Assembly (NCBI GenBank): GCA_026710655.1
Contig: JAPOQN010000032.1
Location: forward strand, 17,583 to 81,582
Length of the DNA: 64,000 nt
Direction: 5' to 3'
Source: Chloroflexota bacterium
GTDB taxonomy: Bacteria; Chloroflexota; Dehalococcoidia; Tepidiformales; Tepidiformaceae
Position numbers and translations under genes: made by a program. The notes below the pieces were generated by a model that had not been told where the DNA came from, did not search any database, and was given only the letters and a program-made list of their open reading frames with translations. This document shows, one piece after another, positions 7,908 through 16,067 of the stretch. The first letter of the stretch is position 1. Each line of letters starts with the position of its first letter.

Positions 7908-8903
7908 CTAGCCGCCGTCCAGCAGTTCGAGGGCGCGCCGCATGAGGTAAGGCGTCGAGAGGGCCGTGTCCTCCCACGACTCGTCCGGGCGCTTGCCCGA
8001 GCGGTGCAGGTACAGGTTGAAGCCGCTGATGATCCCGAACTTGTACGCCGCCAGCGCGCGGTACCAGGCGATGTCGCCCGGGTCGCTGCCGTACGTGTCG
8101 ATGTACTCGGCGATGAGCTCATCCGGGGAAGGCAGTGCGTGCCGGAGCCCGTTTTTCCATGCGGTCGCGTCCGCGAACGTGATCACCCAGCCGAGGTCGT
8201 TCAGCGTCGCCCCCACCCCCCACAGCTCCCAGTCGATGATCGCCTGGAGCTTCCCGTCGAAGTTGTAGAACACGTTCGACCACTGGAAGTCGCCGTGGAA
8301 GATGCCGATGCGGGGAGCGTCCGGGAGGCGCTCCAGCAGTTTCTCTCGCACGGCCGGGGCGAGCGCCACCAGGTCCATGTCGCCCGAGCGCTCGTAGAAG
8401 CGGTCCCAGCGGGTCACGTCCGGCTCCAGCTCCAGCGGCGGGCCGTCGTCGGGCACGAATTCCTGCCAGTCGAGCAGGTGCAGTGACGCCAGCGCGCGCA
8501 TCGCCTGGAAGGCGACGGGCCGCATCTCCTCGGCGGGCATCTCCCAGCCCCAGTCGCTGCGCAGCACATCGCCATCGAGCTTGTTCACGATGAAGTACGG
8601 CGATCCGAACCAGCGCTCGTCCTCGCCCGACCAGACCACGTCGACCACCGGTACGTCGGTGTCCCGCAGCGCATGCACGACGCGCGCCTGCCGGATCACG
8701 TCGGCCGTGCCTACGCGACGCACGTTCGGCGGTGGCACGCGCAGCACGTAGGAGCGCGATTCACCATTCGAGGTCGCCGTGAATCCGAAGGAGAAGCCCG
8801 CGTGCCCCGGCATCGCCTCGACGTCCGAGACAGTTACCTCGGGATCGCCAAGGTGCTCGCGACAGAACGGGACGAGGCGTTCGGAAAGCTCGGCGAGGTC
8901 CAT
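7908..8903 (-). CDS. APH-family phosphotransferase (kinase-like)
   Basis: A 331-residue aminoglycoside-phosphotransferase-fold protein. The catalytic loop reads GIFHGDFQWSNVFY (H-G-D-x(4)-N) and the metal-binding segment IIDWELWGVG. The N-lobe has SFGFTATSNGESRSYVLRV as the nucleotide-binding strands. Antibiotic resistance is unlikely given its place inside an acyl-CoA operon. Related kinase domains occur in ACAD10/ACAD11, where they phosphorylate 4-hydroxyacyl-CoA to allow dehydration, so phosphorylation of a hydroxy acid or hydroxyacyl-CoA is a reasonable inference. The gene lies three bases from the downstream CoA-transferase. Confidence 0.85.
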   Translation of the reverse strand: MDLAELSERLVPFCREHLGDPEVTVSDVEAMPGHAGFSFGFTATSNGESRSYVLRVPPPNVRRVGTADVIRQARVVHALRDTDVPVVDVVWSGEDERWFGSPYFIVNKLDGDVLRSDWGWEMPAEEMRPVAFQAMRALASLHLLDWQEFVPDDGPPLELEPDVTRWDRFYERSGDMDLVALAPAVREKLLERLPDAPRIGIFHGDFQWSNVFYNFDGKLQAIIDWELWGVGATLNDLGWVITFADATAWKNGLRHALPSPDELIAEYIDTYGSDPGDIAWYRALAAYKFGIISGFNLYLHRSGKRPDESWEDTALSTPYLMRRALELLDGG

Positions 8904-8954
8904 CAGTGCCTCCGCGCTGGCGTCGCGATGATACGCGCGCCGCCGAGGCGCTTC

Positions 8955-10169
8955 CTAGTCCATCGCCTGCGCGTGCTCGAGCACCGCCGCCCACGGTGTG
9001 CGCTGCTCGATCAGGGGGCGGTACGACGAGAGCTGCTGCGGCATGTTGAACGTCAGGCCGCCCACGATGATGCCGTCGCGCTGGTACCCGGCCACGAATT
9101 CGAGGCTCTCCAGCGAGCCGTGCAACACCTCGAATGGGTCGTCCGGGCGCATGTGGCCCAGCGACTGGATGCTCGCGTCGTACTGGTCCGACCAGACGTA
9201 GGGCACCGACGCGAATGGCCGCGCCTCGCCCGGCTCGGCCAGCAGGTTGCGCGCAACCTGGCGGCTCTGGTGGATCACGTTCGTCCAGTGCTCGACCCGC
9301 ATCTCCTCTTCGTAGATGGGGTTGTACCAGCGGCATACGTCCCCGATGGCGTAGACGGCCGGCGCCGCCATGAGGGTGGAGTCGCAGACGATGCCGTCGC
9401 GCAGCTCCAGTCCCGACCCCTCCAGCCACCCCGTCTCCGGCGCGACCCCGATCCCGACCACCACCAGGTCCGCCTCCACCGTCGACCCATCCGCCAGCAC
9501 AACCCGCTCGACCCGCTCATCCCCCTCGAACCCCGCCACGAGTGCGCCACAGCGAACATCCACCCCGCGCTGGCGGTGCAGGTTCGCGCAGGCCTCCCCG
9601 ACCTCCGCGCCGACCGCGTTCGCGAGCGGCGCCGGCAGGGCTTCGATCAGCGTCACCTCGAGCCCCGCGCTACGGGCGACCGATGCCACTTCCGCGCCGA
9701 TGAACCCCGCGCCCACCACCGCCACCCGCGGCTCCTTCGCCAGCTCGGCGCGGATCCGCATCGAGTCGTCGATGGTGCGCAGCGTGTAGATGCCCGCGAG
9801 GTCGGGCGTGTTCGGGAGCGTTCGCGGCGTCGCGCCCGTGGCGATGACGAGTGCGTCGAAGGCGACGCTGCCGCCGTCGCTCAGCGCGACTTCGCGCGCC
9901 TCCAGGTCCAGCCCCTCCGCGCGCACACCGAGCCGCAGGTCGAGGGCCAGCTTGTCGACGGTGTCGGGTGCGTCGAGCAGCGTCTGCTCGGGTCCCCACT
10001 GGCCCGCCAGCAGCTGTTTCGAGAGAGGCGGGCGGTCGTAGGGGTAGTGGGGCTCGGCCCCGATGAGGGTGATGCTTCCCTCGAACTTGCCCCGCCCGCG
10101 CAGACCCTGCGCCGTGCGAAGCCCGCCCAGGGAAGCGCCGACGATGGCGATTCGCTCGGGATGAGGCAT
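8955..10169 (-). CDS. FAD-dependent NAD(P)H oxidoreductase, ferredoxin/rubredoxin reductase type
   Basis: A 404-residue two-dinucleotide-domain flavoprotein. The FAD motif is IAIVGASLGGLRTAQGL at the N-terminus, the NAD motif VAVVGAGFIGAEVAS lies near residue 150, and AVYAIGDVC is the typical second FAD-contact motif near 275. YDRPPLSKQLLAG is characteristic of the ferredoxin/putidaredoxin reductase group that supplies electrons to P450s and Rieske oxygenases. The ATG at 10169 sits just before the FAD motif; the frame runs another 45 codons upstream without matching the family. It is first in the minus-strand operon. It could serve the P450 or Rieske enzymes elsewhere in the window, but no link is shown. 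Confidence 0.88.
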   Translation of the reverse strand: MPHPERIAIVGASLGGLRTAQGLRGRGKFEGSITLIGAEPHYPYDRPPLSKQLLAGQWGPEQTLLDAPDTVDKLALDLRLGVRAEGLDLEAREVALSDGGSVAFDALVIATGATPRTLPNTPDLAGIYTLRTIDDSMRIRAELAKEPRVAVVGAGFIGAEVASVARSAGLEVTLIEALPAPLANAVGAEVGEACANLHRQRGVDVRCGALVAGFEGDERVERVVLADGSTVEADLVVVGIGVAPETGWLEGSGLELRDGIVCDSTLMAAPAVYAIGDVCRWYNPIYEEEMRVEHWTNVIHQSRQVARNLLAEPGEARPFASVPYVWSDQYDASIQSLGHMRPDDPFEVLHGSLESLEFVAGYQRDGIIVGGLTFNMPQQLSSYRPLIEQRTPWAAVLEHAQAMD

Positions 10170-10285
10170 CGCGCGATTCTCTGGAGCGTCCGCTGTGGCG
10201 TCAACCGCGTTCGTGGCGTGCCCAGCTCCCAGCCCCCACAATGCCCCCCGCCGCCGGTACGTCCGGTGCGAGAGGAGCCCACCCG

Positions 10286-10768
10286 ATGGCCACCCGCGAA
10301 GCAATCGTCGAGACCATCCGCAAGAGCGACGCCCGTGCCGAGGCGCTGCGCGAGCGCATCATCGCCGCCCCCGAGGCGCCCCTCGCCGATGGCGAGTGGA
10401 GCGTCCGCGATGCGCTCTGCCACCTCGCCGCCCGCGCCAACCCCCTCCCCTTGATCGACATGGTGAGCGCGATGCTGGAGGCTGAAGGCGAGCCGCCCGC
10501 AATCGACCCCGATGCCCAGAACGCGGCGCAGATCACCGAGCGCGCGGGCAAGTCCGCCGCGGAGGTCCTCGACGAGATGCACGCCGCCTACGAGGAGGCG
10601 ATCGCCGGCATCGCGACGCTCGACGACGACACGCTGGGGAAGGGCCTGAAGCTGCCCGGCATGGAGAACGAGATCCAGATGTCCGACCTCGTCGTCATGT
10701 CCATGGGCATGCACGTCGATTCCCACCTCGGCGACGTCGAGGCTGCGCTGGACGCCGCCGGCGCCTAG
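10286..10768 (+). CDS. DinB / maleylpyruvate-isomerase-like helical bundle protein
   Basis: A 160-residue all-helical protein. The segment DGEWSVRDALCHLAARANPL fits the second helix of the DinB/MDMPI fold, with a His suited to metal binding, and a C-terminal GMHVDSHLGDVEAAL supplies a His-x3-His pair. Such proteins are often thiol- or metal-dependent transferases of unknown substrate. The ATG at 10286 follows a clear GAGAGGAG ribosome binding site nine bases upstream. The gene is divergent from the reductase gene and ends two bases from the end of the convergent phosphotransferase gene. Confidence 0.7.
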   Translation: MATREAIVETIRKSDARAEALRERIIAAPEAPLADGEWSVRDALCHLAARANPLPLIDMVSAMLEAEGEPPAIDPDAQNAAQITERAGKSAAEVLDEMHAAYEEAIAGIATLDDDTLGKGLKLPGMENEIQMSDLVVMSMGMHVDSHLGDVEAALDAAGA

Positions 10769-10769
10769 C

Positions 10770-11873
10770 TCAGCTCGGTAGAACGGAGGCGGCGTCGAGG
10801 TCCTCGATCGCCGTGAAGCAGCGGCGCGAGACCTCTGTGGCCAGCTCCAGGTGGCGTGCGCTGTCCCCGGCCAGCCCTCCTCCCATCCCGATGGGGTAGA
10901 CCGCGCACCAGAGGATCGCCAGCCGGTAGTCCTCGAAGCAGTCGTCGAACGAGTAATCCCTCACGCCGGCCGCCACGAGCGTGTCGTGGTAGCGCCGCAC
11001 GAGGTCCCGCTCGGTCGCGCGTCGCTGCTCGACATCGAGGCTCTGGCTGGTGAAGTAGGCGATGTCGTAGGGACCGCGAGCGCGCGCCATCAGCTGGAAG
11101 TCGATAACCGTGATGGGATCGCCCTCCCGCTCCGGGAAGAACATGTTGTCGAGCCGGTAGTCCCCGTGGATGACCGTCACCGGCGGCGTCGCGAACCGCT
11201 TGAACACCCAGTCCATGTTTGCCCACGTGCGCTCCACGCCCGATACCAGGGCGGGCGTGAGCATGTGTCCGAAGTTCTCCTGGTAGACCGGCCAGAACCC
11301 CTGCAGCGTCGCCGGCGCCATCTGCCAGACAGGCCCGTCCGTCTTCGGAATCCACGCCAGTTCATCGGTGTCTGCCTTGCCCCACCAGGTCGCATGGAAC
11401 CCGGCGGACTGGGTCACCACCTGCTCCGCTTCCGCCGGAGAGGGCGAGGTCATCTGGTCGCCGATGCGCAGCTTGCCCTGCAGGTCCTCCAGGACCGTCA
11501 CGCCGTCGCCCACCTCGGAGTCGTAGGCGGTGTAGTACGCCCGCACAGTTGGCATCGCCGTAAGCGAAGGCCGCAGGTCTTGGAAGAAGCGCGCCTCGGA
11601 CACGTAGATGCCGTACTGCCGCGCGAAGTCCCGGTTGAACTCCGCCTGCGCCGCGAACTTCGCGATCAGCGTGTCCGGCGCGCCTGCGCGAGGCCGGTCG
11701 TAGGTCAGCGTTAGCCGTGCGAGAGAACCAAGGAATCCGAAGGCCTCGCCCATGGGGCTTGCTTCCACGCCCACGACGCGCTCGTCCTCCAGCGTTCCGC
11801 TCGAACGCAGCGCGGCGGTGAGCCAGTCGGGCGTGAAGTCATCGGCTGTCAGGGGGATGGGCAGGTCGCTCAT
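10770..11873 (-). CDS. APH/EcKinase-like phosphotransferase, first of a tandem pair
   Basis: A 367-residue kinase-fold protein with catalytic loop VIHGDYRLDNMFFP and metal-binding VIDFQLMARARGPYDIAYF, the signature of phosphotransferases resembling insect ecdysteroid kinases and ACAD10/11 kinase domains. It is clearly a paralogue of the next gene upstream: both begin MSDLP and share most of the catalytic half, including VRDYSFDDCFEDYRLA and the same end, SVLPS. I use ATG at 11873, aligned with the start of the paralogue; a GTG two codons earlier is also possible. The substrate is unknown; a hydroxylated acyl-CoA or alcohol is plausible from the setting. Confidence 0.83.
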   Translation of the reverse strand: MSDLPIPLTADDFTPDWLTAALRSSGTLEDERVVGVEASPMGEAFGFLGSLARLTLTYDRPRAGAPDTLIAKFAAQAEFNRDFARQYGIYVSEARFFQDLRPSLTAMPTVRAYYTAYDSEVGDGVTVLEDLQGKLRIGDQMTSPSPAEAEQVVTQSAGFHATWWGKADTDELAWIPKTDGPVWQMAPATLQGFWPVYQENFGHMLTPALVSGVERTWANMDWVFKRFATPPVTVIHGDYRLDNMFFPEREGDPITVIDFQLMARARGPYDIAYFTSQSLDVEQRRATERDLVRRYHDTLVAAGVRDYSFDDCFEDYRLAILWCAVYPIGMGGGLAGDSARHLELATEVSRRCFTAIEDLDAASVLPS

Positions 11874-11922
11874 GGGCACACTCCGGTGGGGTTGCGTCTT
11901 GTCGTCTCTGGTCCCGACCGGC

Positions 11923-13023
11923 TCAGCTCGGCAGGACCGAGACCGAGTCGAGGTCGAGGATGGTGTTGAACGACCGCTTCGAGACCTCGGCCGCGATCTG
12001 CACGGCGCGCTCGTTGTGGGCCATGCCCCCGCCCATCGCGACGGGGTACATCACGCACCAGAGCGAAGCGAGCCGGTAGTCCTCGAAGCAGTCGTCGAAG
12101 GAGTAGTCCCGCACGCCGCCGGCCACGAGGCCGTCGTGGTAGCGCTTTACGAGCGCCCGCTCGTGCTCGCGCCGGAGCTCCACGTCGATGCTCTGGCTCA
12201 TGAAGTAGGCCACGTCGTAAGGCCCCCGCCCGCGCGACATGAGCTGCCAGTCGATGATCGTGATGGGGTCGCCTTCCCTGGCCGGGAAGAACATGTTGTC
12301 CATGCGGTAGTCGCCGTGGACGAGCGTCATCGGCCCCCGGCTGAGCTGCTGTCCCAGCCAGGGCAGCCCCTCCCACGTGCGCTCGATGATGTCCGCCATG
12401 CCGGGCAGCAGGAGGTGCCCCGAGTCCTGCTGGTAGGTCGGCCAGAGGGAAGGCAGGGTCTGCGCGGTCATCGCCCAGACCGGCCCGTCGAAGGCCGGCA
12501 CCCACGAGATCGTGTCTTCGTCCGTCCTGCCCCACCAGGTCGCGTGCAGGTCGGCGATCTGCGTCATCAGCTGTTCCGCCTCCCTCACCGAGGCGCCGGC
12601 GAGCTGGTCGCCCACCCGCAGCTTCCCGTCGAGGTCCTCGAGCAGGATCACGCCGTTTCCCGTCTCCTCGTCGATGTCGGCGTAGAAGGCCTCGGGCGTC
12701 GGCATGGCCGTGATCGTGCTCTTAATCTCGTTGAAGAAGCGCGCCTCGCGCTGGTACACCTGGTACTGCACCGCAAGGCCCCGGTTCACGTCCACGAGCG
12801 CGGGGAACTTGGCCACGACGGTTGCCGGGGCGCCCGCACGGGGTCGGTCGTAGGTGAGCGCGAGCCGCGCCAGCGATCCCAGGAAGCCCGCGCCCTCGCC
12901 CACCGGCGTCGCCTCGACGGCCGTCACGCGTTCGTCCGCCAGCGTCCCGCTTGAACGCAGGGCATCGGTCACCCAGTCGGGCGTGAACTCCTCGGCGGTC
13001 ATCGGAACTGGCAGATCAGACAT
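11923..13023 (-). CDS. APH/EcKinase-like phosphotransferase, second of a tandem pair
   Basis: A 366-residue paralogue of the downstream gene, with catalytic loop LVHGDYRMDNMFFP and IIDWQLMSRGRGPYDVAYF. The ATG at 13023 has a strong GGAGGG ribosome binding site; 56 further upstream codons are open but overlap the divergent aldolase gene and look spurious. The conserved C-terminal half and more divergent middle (residues ~100-200, likely substrate pocket) suggest duplication followed by change of specificity. The two genes are about 50 bases apart and probably cotranscribed from the short gap shared with the aldolase gene. Confidence 0.83.
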   Translation of the reverse strand: MSDLPVPMTAEEFTPDWVTDALRSSGTLADERVTAVEATPVGEGAGFLGSLARLALTYDRPRAGAPATVVAKFPALVDVNRGLAVQYQVYQREARFFNEIKSTITAMPTPEAFYADIDEETGNGVILLEDLDGKLRVGDQLAGASVREAEQLMTQIADLHATWWGRTDEDTISWVPAFDGPVWAMTAQTLPSLWPTYQQDSGHLLLPGMADIIERTWEGLPWLGQQLSRGPMTLVHGDYRMDNMFFPAREGDPITIIDWQLMSRGRGPYDVAYFMSQSIDVELRREHERALVKRYHDGLVAGGVRDYSFDDCFEDYRLASLWCVMYPVAMGGGMAHNERAVQIAAEVSKRSFNTILDLDSVSVLPS

Positions 13024-13147
13024 GGGGTTCCCTCCAGCCCGGCATCCTAGGACGCTGCCACCTTGCGGGCCACGCTGAAAGGGGGCCTGCCTTGCCTTCC
13101 CTGCTCGCACCTCGTATCCCTTACGCACCACGCACCGGGAGGCGACC

Positions 13148-13975
13148 ATGAACGGCGCAGAACTGAAGGCAAAGACCCGCGCGGGAGGCATCGTCTACGG
13201 GACGATGCTTTCGGCCGCCCGTAACCCCCGCTGGGCGACGACCGTCGCCGGCCTCGGCCTCGACTACGTCATCGTCGACAGCGAGCACGCCCCCCGCGGC
13301 CGCACCGAGATCGCCGACCTCCTCGCTGGACTGAACAGCGTCGACATCGTCCCCATCGTGCGCGTCCCCATCCCCAGCTCCCACTACATAACAATGGCCC
13401 TCGACGCAGGCGCGCAGGGCATCCTCGCCCCCTACTGCGAGACCGTGGACGAAGTGCGCGAGGTCGTGGGGGCGAGCAAGTGGCGGCCGCTCAAAGGCGA
13501 GCTCGTACGGCGCGTGGTCGAACAGGGCGAGTTCCCCAGCGACGCTTCCCGCGAGTACCTCGAGCGACGCAACCGCAACAGCGTCTGCATCGTCGGCATC
13601 GAGAGCGTGCCCGCCATGGAGGCGCTCGAGGACATCGTCGCCATCGAGGGCGTCGACGCGATCTTCGTCGGACCGAACGATCTCAGCATCTCCCTCGGCG
13701 TGCCCGACCAGTACGACCACCCCGAGTACGAAGCGGCCCTGCGCACCATCATCGCCACCTGCCAGGCGCGCAATGTGCCCGTTCTCATCCACCACCAGAC
13801 CACCGAACTGTCGCAGAAGTGGCTGCGCGAGGGCGCCCGTTTCGTGCTGCACTGCACGGAGACGCGCGCCGTCCACAACGCCTTCCGCGCCGACTTCGCC
13901 GCCATCCGCGCCGTCGGCGAGGAAGTTGGCGGTGGCGAGGCCGAGGACGTGGGCGAGTCGACCGAAACCATCTGA
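13148..13975 (+). CDS. HpcH/HpaI family aldolase
   Basis: A 275-residue TIM-barrel class II aldolase of the HpcH/HpaI/citrate-lyase-beta family, which cleaves or forms 2-keto-3-hydroxy acids with a divalent metal and pyruvate. Family markers are DYVIVDSEHAPRG, the Arg in PIVRVPIP, the metal-binding Glu in VGIESVPAMEAL, and AIFVGPNDLSISLG near residue 180. The GGGAGG ribosome binding site supports the ATG. The last ~15 residues (GGGEAEDVGESTETI) are acidic and probably disordered. The next gene, a crotonase, is 69 bases downstream with its own candidate promoter. The natural substrate is not known. Confidence 0.88.
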   Translation: MNGAELKAKTRAGGIVYGTMLSAARNPRWATTVAGLGLDYVIVDSEHAPRGRTEIADLLAGLNSVDIVPIVRVPIPSSHYITMALDAGAQGILAPYCETVDEVREVVGASKWRPLKGELVRRVVEQGEFPSDASREYLERRNRNSVCIVGIESVPAMEALEDIVAIEGVDAIFVGPNDLSISLGVPDQYDHPEYEAALRTIIATCQARNVPVLIHHQTTELSQKWLREGARFVLHCTETRAVHNAFRADFAAIRAVGEEVGGGEAEDVGESTETI

Positions 13976-14008
13976 GGGCGCTACTCCGCCGAGGCTCGCT
14001 CCGACGCG

Positions 14009-14014
14009 TATACT
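14009..14014 (+). promoter_or_regulatory. Candidate -10 element (TATACT) before the crotonase gene
   Basis: TATACT lies 30 bases before the ATG of the crotonase gene, in the gap after the aldolase stop. It matches the sigma-70 -10 consensus at five of six positions. No convincing -35 is visible at the right distance. A GGGAGG ribosome binding site follows. Confidence 0.45.
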
Positions 14015-14044
14015 CACCGCACCTTCACGGGAGGCCGATTTGTC

Positions 14045-14911
14045 ATGCCTGAATTCCAAACCGTTCTCTACGAAAACCTGACCCCTGAGATCGTGCGCGT
14101 TCGCATGAACCGCCCCGAGGCCCGAAATGCCCAGGACCTGCGGCTCACGCGCGACCTCAACGACGCCTTCGACTACGCCAACCAGGACGACCAGGTGAAG
14201 GTCATCATCCTGAGCGGCGAGGGCCCCCATTTCAACTCCGGCCACGACATGCGCGGAGGCACGGGCCTCGGCTTCAACGATGTCCGGCCGGTGGGTACGT
14301 GGGCCAACTTCGACCTCGAGGGCGCCGAGGGCGCGATGGCCAAGGAGGAGGAGATCTACCTCCAGATGTGCCGCCGTTGGCGCAACCTCCCCAAGCCCAT
14401 GATCGCCGAGGTCCATGGCAAGACCATCGCTGGCGGCCTCATGCTGGCCTGGGTCTGTGACATCATCATCGCCTCCGAGGACGCCGAGTTCCGCGACCTG
14501 GTCGTTGGCTGGGGCATCCCGGGCGTCGAGTACTTCGCCCATCCGTGGGAGTTCGCCCATCGCCTCGCCCGCCAGATGCTCTACACGGGTGACTGGGTGA
14601 GCGCCCAGCGCGCCTACGAGGCGGGCATGGTGAACGAGGTCGTACCCCGCGACGAGCTGAGCGAATACGTCGAGAACCTGGCCCACAAGATCGCGGAGAA
14701 GCCGTCCTTCGGCCTCAAGATCACGAAGGAAGCGGTCAACCAGACGCAGGACGCGCAGGGTCTCTGGAACGCCCAGCAGGCCGTGTTCATCATGCACACG
14801 CTGGCGCACACGCACTGGCGCGAGGTCAGCGGCGCCGGCATCTACCAGGGTGAGGGTGCGGCCCCGAGGCCGGGCGGCGGCGCCCGCAGGGAAGCCTCGG
14901 CGGCCAACTGA
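14045..14911 (+). CDS. Crotonase-fold protein (enoyl-CoA hydratase/isomerase family) lacking the two catalytic Glu
   Basis: A 288-residue crotonase-superfamily protein. The CoA-binding and oxyanion-hole elements are present: RVRMNRPEARNAQDLRL, GPHFNSGHDMRGG and AEVHGKTIAGGLMLAWVCDI. By eye alignment, the position of the first hydratase Glu (GGGCE in classical enzymes) is Met here, and the second Glu region reads RDLVVGWGIPG, with no Glu. It is therefore unlikely to hydrate a double bond and may be an isomerase, hydrolase, decarboxylase or C-C lyase of this fold. It has its own ribosome binding site and candidate promoter, and ends at a strong hairpin. Confidence 0.85.
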   Translation: MPEFQTVLYENLTPEIVRVRMNRPEARNAQDLRLTRDLNDAFDYANQDDQVKVIILSGEGPHFNSGHDMRGGTGLGFNDVRPVGTWANFDLEGAEGAMAKEEEIYLQMCRRWRNLPKPMIAEVHGKTIAGGLMLAWVCDIIIASEDAEFRDLVVGWGIPGVEYFAHPWEFAHRLARQMLYTGDWVSAQRAYEAGMVNEVVPRDELSEYVENLAHKIAEKPSFGLKITKEAVNQTQDAQGLWNAQQAVFIMHTLAHTHWREVSGAGIYQGEGAAPRPGGGARREASAAN

Positions 14912-14935
14912 CCCAACCCCATCGCAACCAGCACG

Positions 14936-14961
14936 AGCGGGCGGCTTCAGGGCCGCCCGCT
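14936..14961 (+). terminator. GC-rich hairpin after the crotonase gene
   Basis: Ten-base perfect arms AGCGGGCGGC and GCCGCCCGCT enclose a six-base loop, 24 bases after the stop codon. There is no long T-run, but the position and strength suggest transcription termination between this gene and the next. Confidence 0.6.
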
Positions 14962-14980
14962 TCGATCCAGGAGGTCACCC

Positions 14981-15433
14981 GTGCTCTTCGACATCCTCAC
15001 GCGTCTCAACATCCTCCGCCCCGTCGAGAGCTTCCTCGTGCGTTACATCGGCTGGTCCCTGATCAGCGCGCACATCAGCCGCCAGAGCGGCGTCCCCTAC
15101 GTCCCCACGGCCATGCTCACGACCGTCGGGCGCAGCAGCGGCGACCTTCGCTCCGTGCCCCTCTTCTACTTCCGTGACGGCCGCGACTTCGTCCTCATCG
15201 GCTCGAAGGGTGGCGCTCCCGCGCACCCCGCCTGGTTCCCGAACCTGGTCGCCAACCCGCAGGCCTGGATGACCGTGAACCGCCGCCGCATCCCCGTCAC
15301 CGCCGAGGTCGTCGAGGGCGAAGACCGCGACCGCCTCTGGTCGATCGCCGCCGCCGCCTACCCGCCTTACACCGAGTACCAGGAGCGAGCCAACCCCCGC
15401 CAGATCCCGGTCGTCCGCCTGCGTAGGCGCTAG
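14981..15433 (+). CDS. Ddn-type deazaflavin-dependent nitroreductase family protein
   Basis: A 150-residue protein of the split-barrel Ddn family, which uses reduced coenzyme F420 to reduce quinones, nitro compounds or enones. Core motifs are MLTTVGRSSGDLRSVPLFYF, FVLIGSKGGAPAHPAWFPNL and ANPQAWMTVNRRR, matching the F420-binding region. The GTG start follows AGGAGG at ideal spacing. A short membrane-like N-terminus (FLVRYIGWSLISA) is common in the family. It belongs with the F420 enzymes encoded elsewhere in this window. Confidence 0.88.
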   Translation: MLFDILTRLNILRPVESFLVRYIGWSLISAHISRQSGVPYVPTAMLTTVGRSSGDLRSVPLFYFRDGRDFVLIGSKGGAPAHPAWFPNLVANPQAWMTVNRRRIPVTAEVVEGEDRDRLWSIAAAAYPPYTEYQERANPRQIPVVRLRRR

Positions 15434-15436
15434 AAT
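15431..15436 (+). promoter_or_regulatory. Candidate -10 element (TAGAAT) giving a leaderless transcript
   Basis: TAGAAT overlaps the TAG stop of the Ddn-type gene and ends six bases before the GTG of the next gene. That spacing would put the transcription start at or near the start codon, and no ribosome binding site is visible, so the downstream mRNA may be leaderless. Confidence 0.5.
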
Positions 15437-15442
15437 CTGCTT

Positions 15443-15931
15443 GTGACCAGCAATGTGGACCCCGATGGCGAGTATCCGGGAACGGACCTGGCGTACGAGA
15501 TCGCGGTGGAGTCCTATTCGCTCTCGGAACGACGTTGGGATGCCGTCCACCAACGAATCGATGTCACCCTGTCGTTCGTGACGACCGTGACCGTAGCTGC
15601 TCCAGTGGTGGCTGCAGCAGTACTTGAGAGTCCTGACTTCGCGTCTCCCTTGTTGTTCGCCGCCGGGGCTGTCTACCTCGCGCTTGTGCTTGTCGCCCTT
15701 GTGGCGAGGTCAACGGGATCGCTTCGACAACTTTCTCCGAAGCGCCTCTACGAGGGCTGGCTGCAGCTTGAGGAGACTGACTTCAAGCGCCGAATGATCT
15801 ACTGGTCGGGCGAGCACGCGGACGAGGCGCGCAAACAGGCCTACGGCAAGACGCTCGCGGCAACTCTTCTGGTGGGGCTCTTCGCGATTGAGGGAGTGCT
15901 GTTTCTTGTCTGGCTCGTGCAGGGAGCCTAG
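15443..15931 (+). CDS. Small three-helix membrane protein, SLATT-like appearance
   Basis: A 162-residue protein with an N-terminal soluble helix region (DLAYEIAVESYSLSERRWDA), two adjacent transmembrane segments at about 42-62 and 68-90, a charged middle part, and a third segment near the C-terminus (138-158). I do not recognise a named family with confidence. The arrangement recalls SLATT-type membrane effectors found near nucleotide-signalling defence systems, but no sensor or cyclase lies next to it. Codon usage is less GC-rich than in the neighbouring genes, suggesting recent acquisition. The start is a GTG directly after a -10-like hexamer. Confidence 0.6.
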   Translation: MTSNVDPDGEYPGTDLAYEIAVESYSLSERRWDAVHQRIDVTLSFVTTVTVAAPVVAAAVLESPDFASPLLFAAGAVYLALVLVALVARSTGSLRQLSPKRLYEGWLQLEETDFKRRMIYWSGEHADEARKQAYGKTLAATLLVGLFAIEGVLFLVWLVQGA

Positions 15932-16032
15932 CGGGGGGGCCTACCGCCGGTCTTTATCTCCCAGGTCGGGTCGCTCTCAGGCGGAGGGGGCGCTGGCGGT
16001 TTTGACTGCGGCGTCGGTACTGGCTTGCCCAT
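15928..16032 (-). CDS. Possible tiny proline-rich protein (34 residues)
   Basis: A short open frame begins MGKPVPTPQSKPP and has about one-third proline. It ends TWEIKTGGRPPR, and its stop overlaps by three bases the end of the membrane protein gene on the other strand. A TACACT hexamer lies about seven bases before the ATG, so it could be leaderless. Tiny proline-rich proteins of this kind occur in many genomes without known function. It is too short for coding statistics, so treat it as a hypothesis. Confidence 0.3.
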   Translation of the reverse strand: MGKPVPTPQSKPPAPPPPESDPTWEIKTGGRPPR

Positions 16033-16067
16033 GACAGTAGTGTAGCAACCCTGGCTCGTGCCGGTCC

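Noticed and set aside
7908..8903. Aminoglycoside resistance gene
   Set aside because: The APH fold is present, but the acyl-CoA operon setting and lack of resistance-type substrate features argue against it; the same holds for the pair at 10770-13023.
13121..14815. A 564-codon minus-strand frame opposite the aldolase and crotonase
   Set aside because: Both plus-strand genes have motifs and ribosome binding sites; the minus frame has none.
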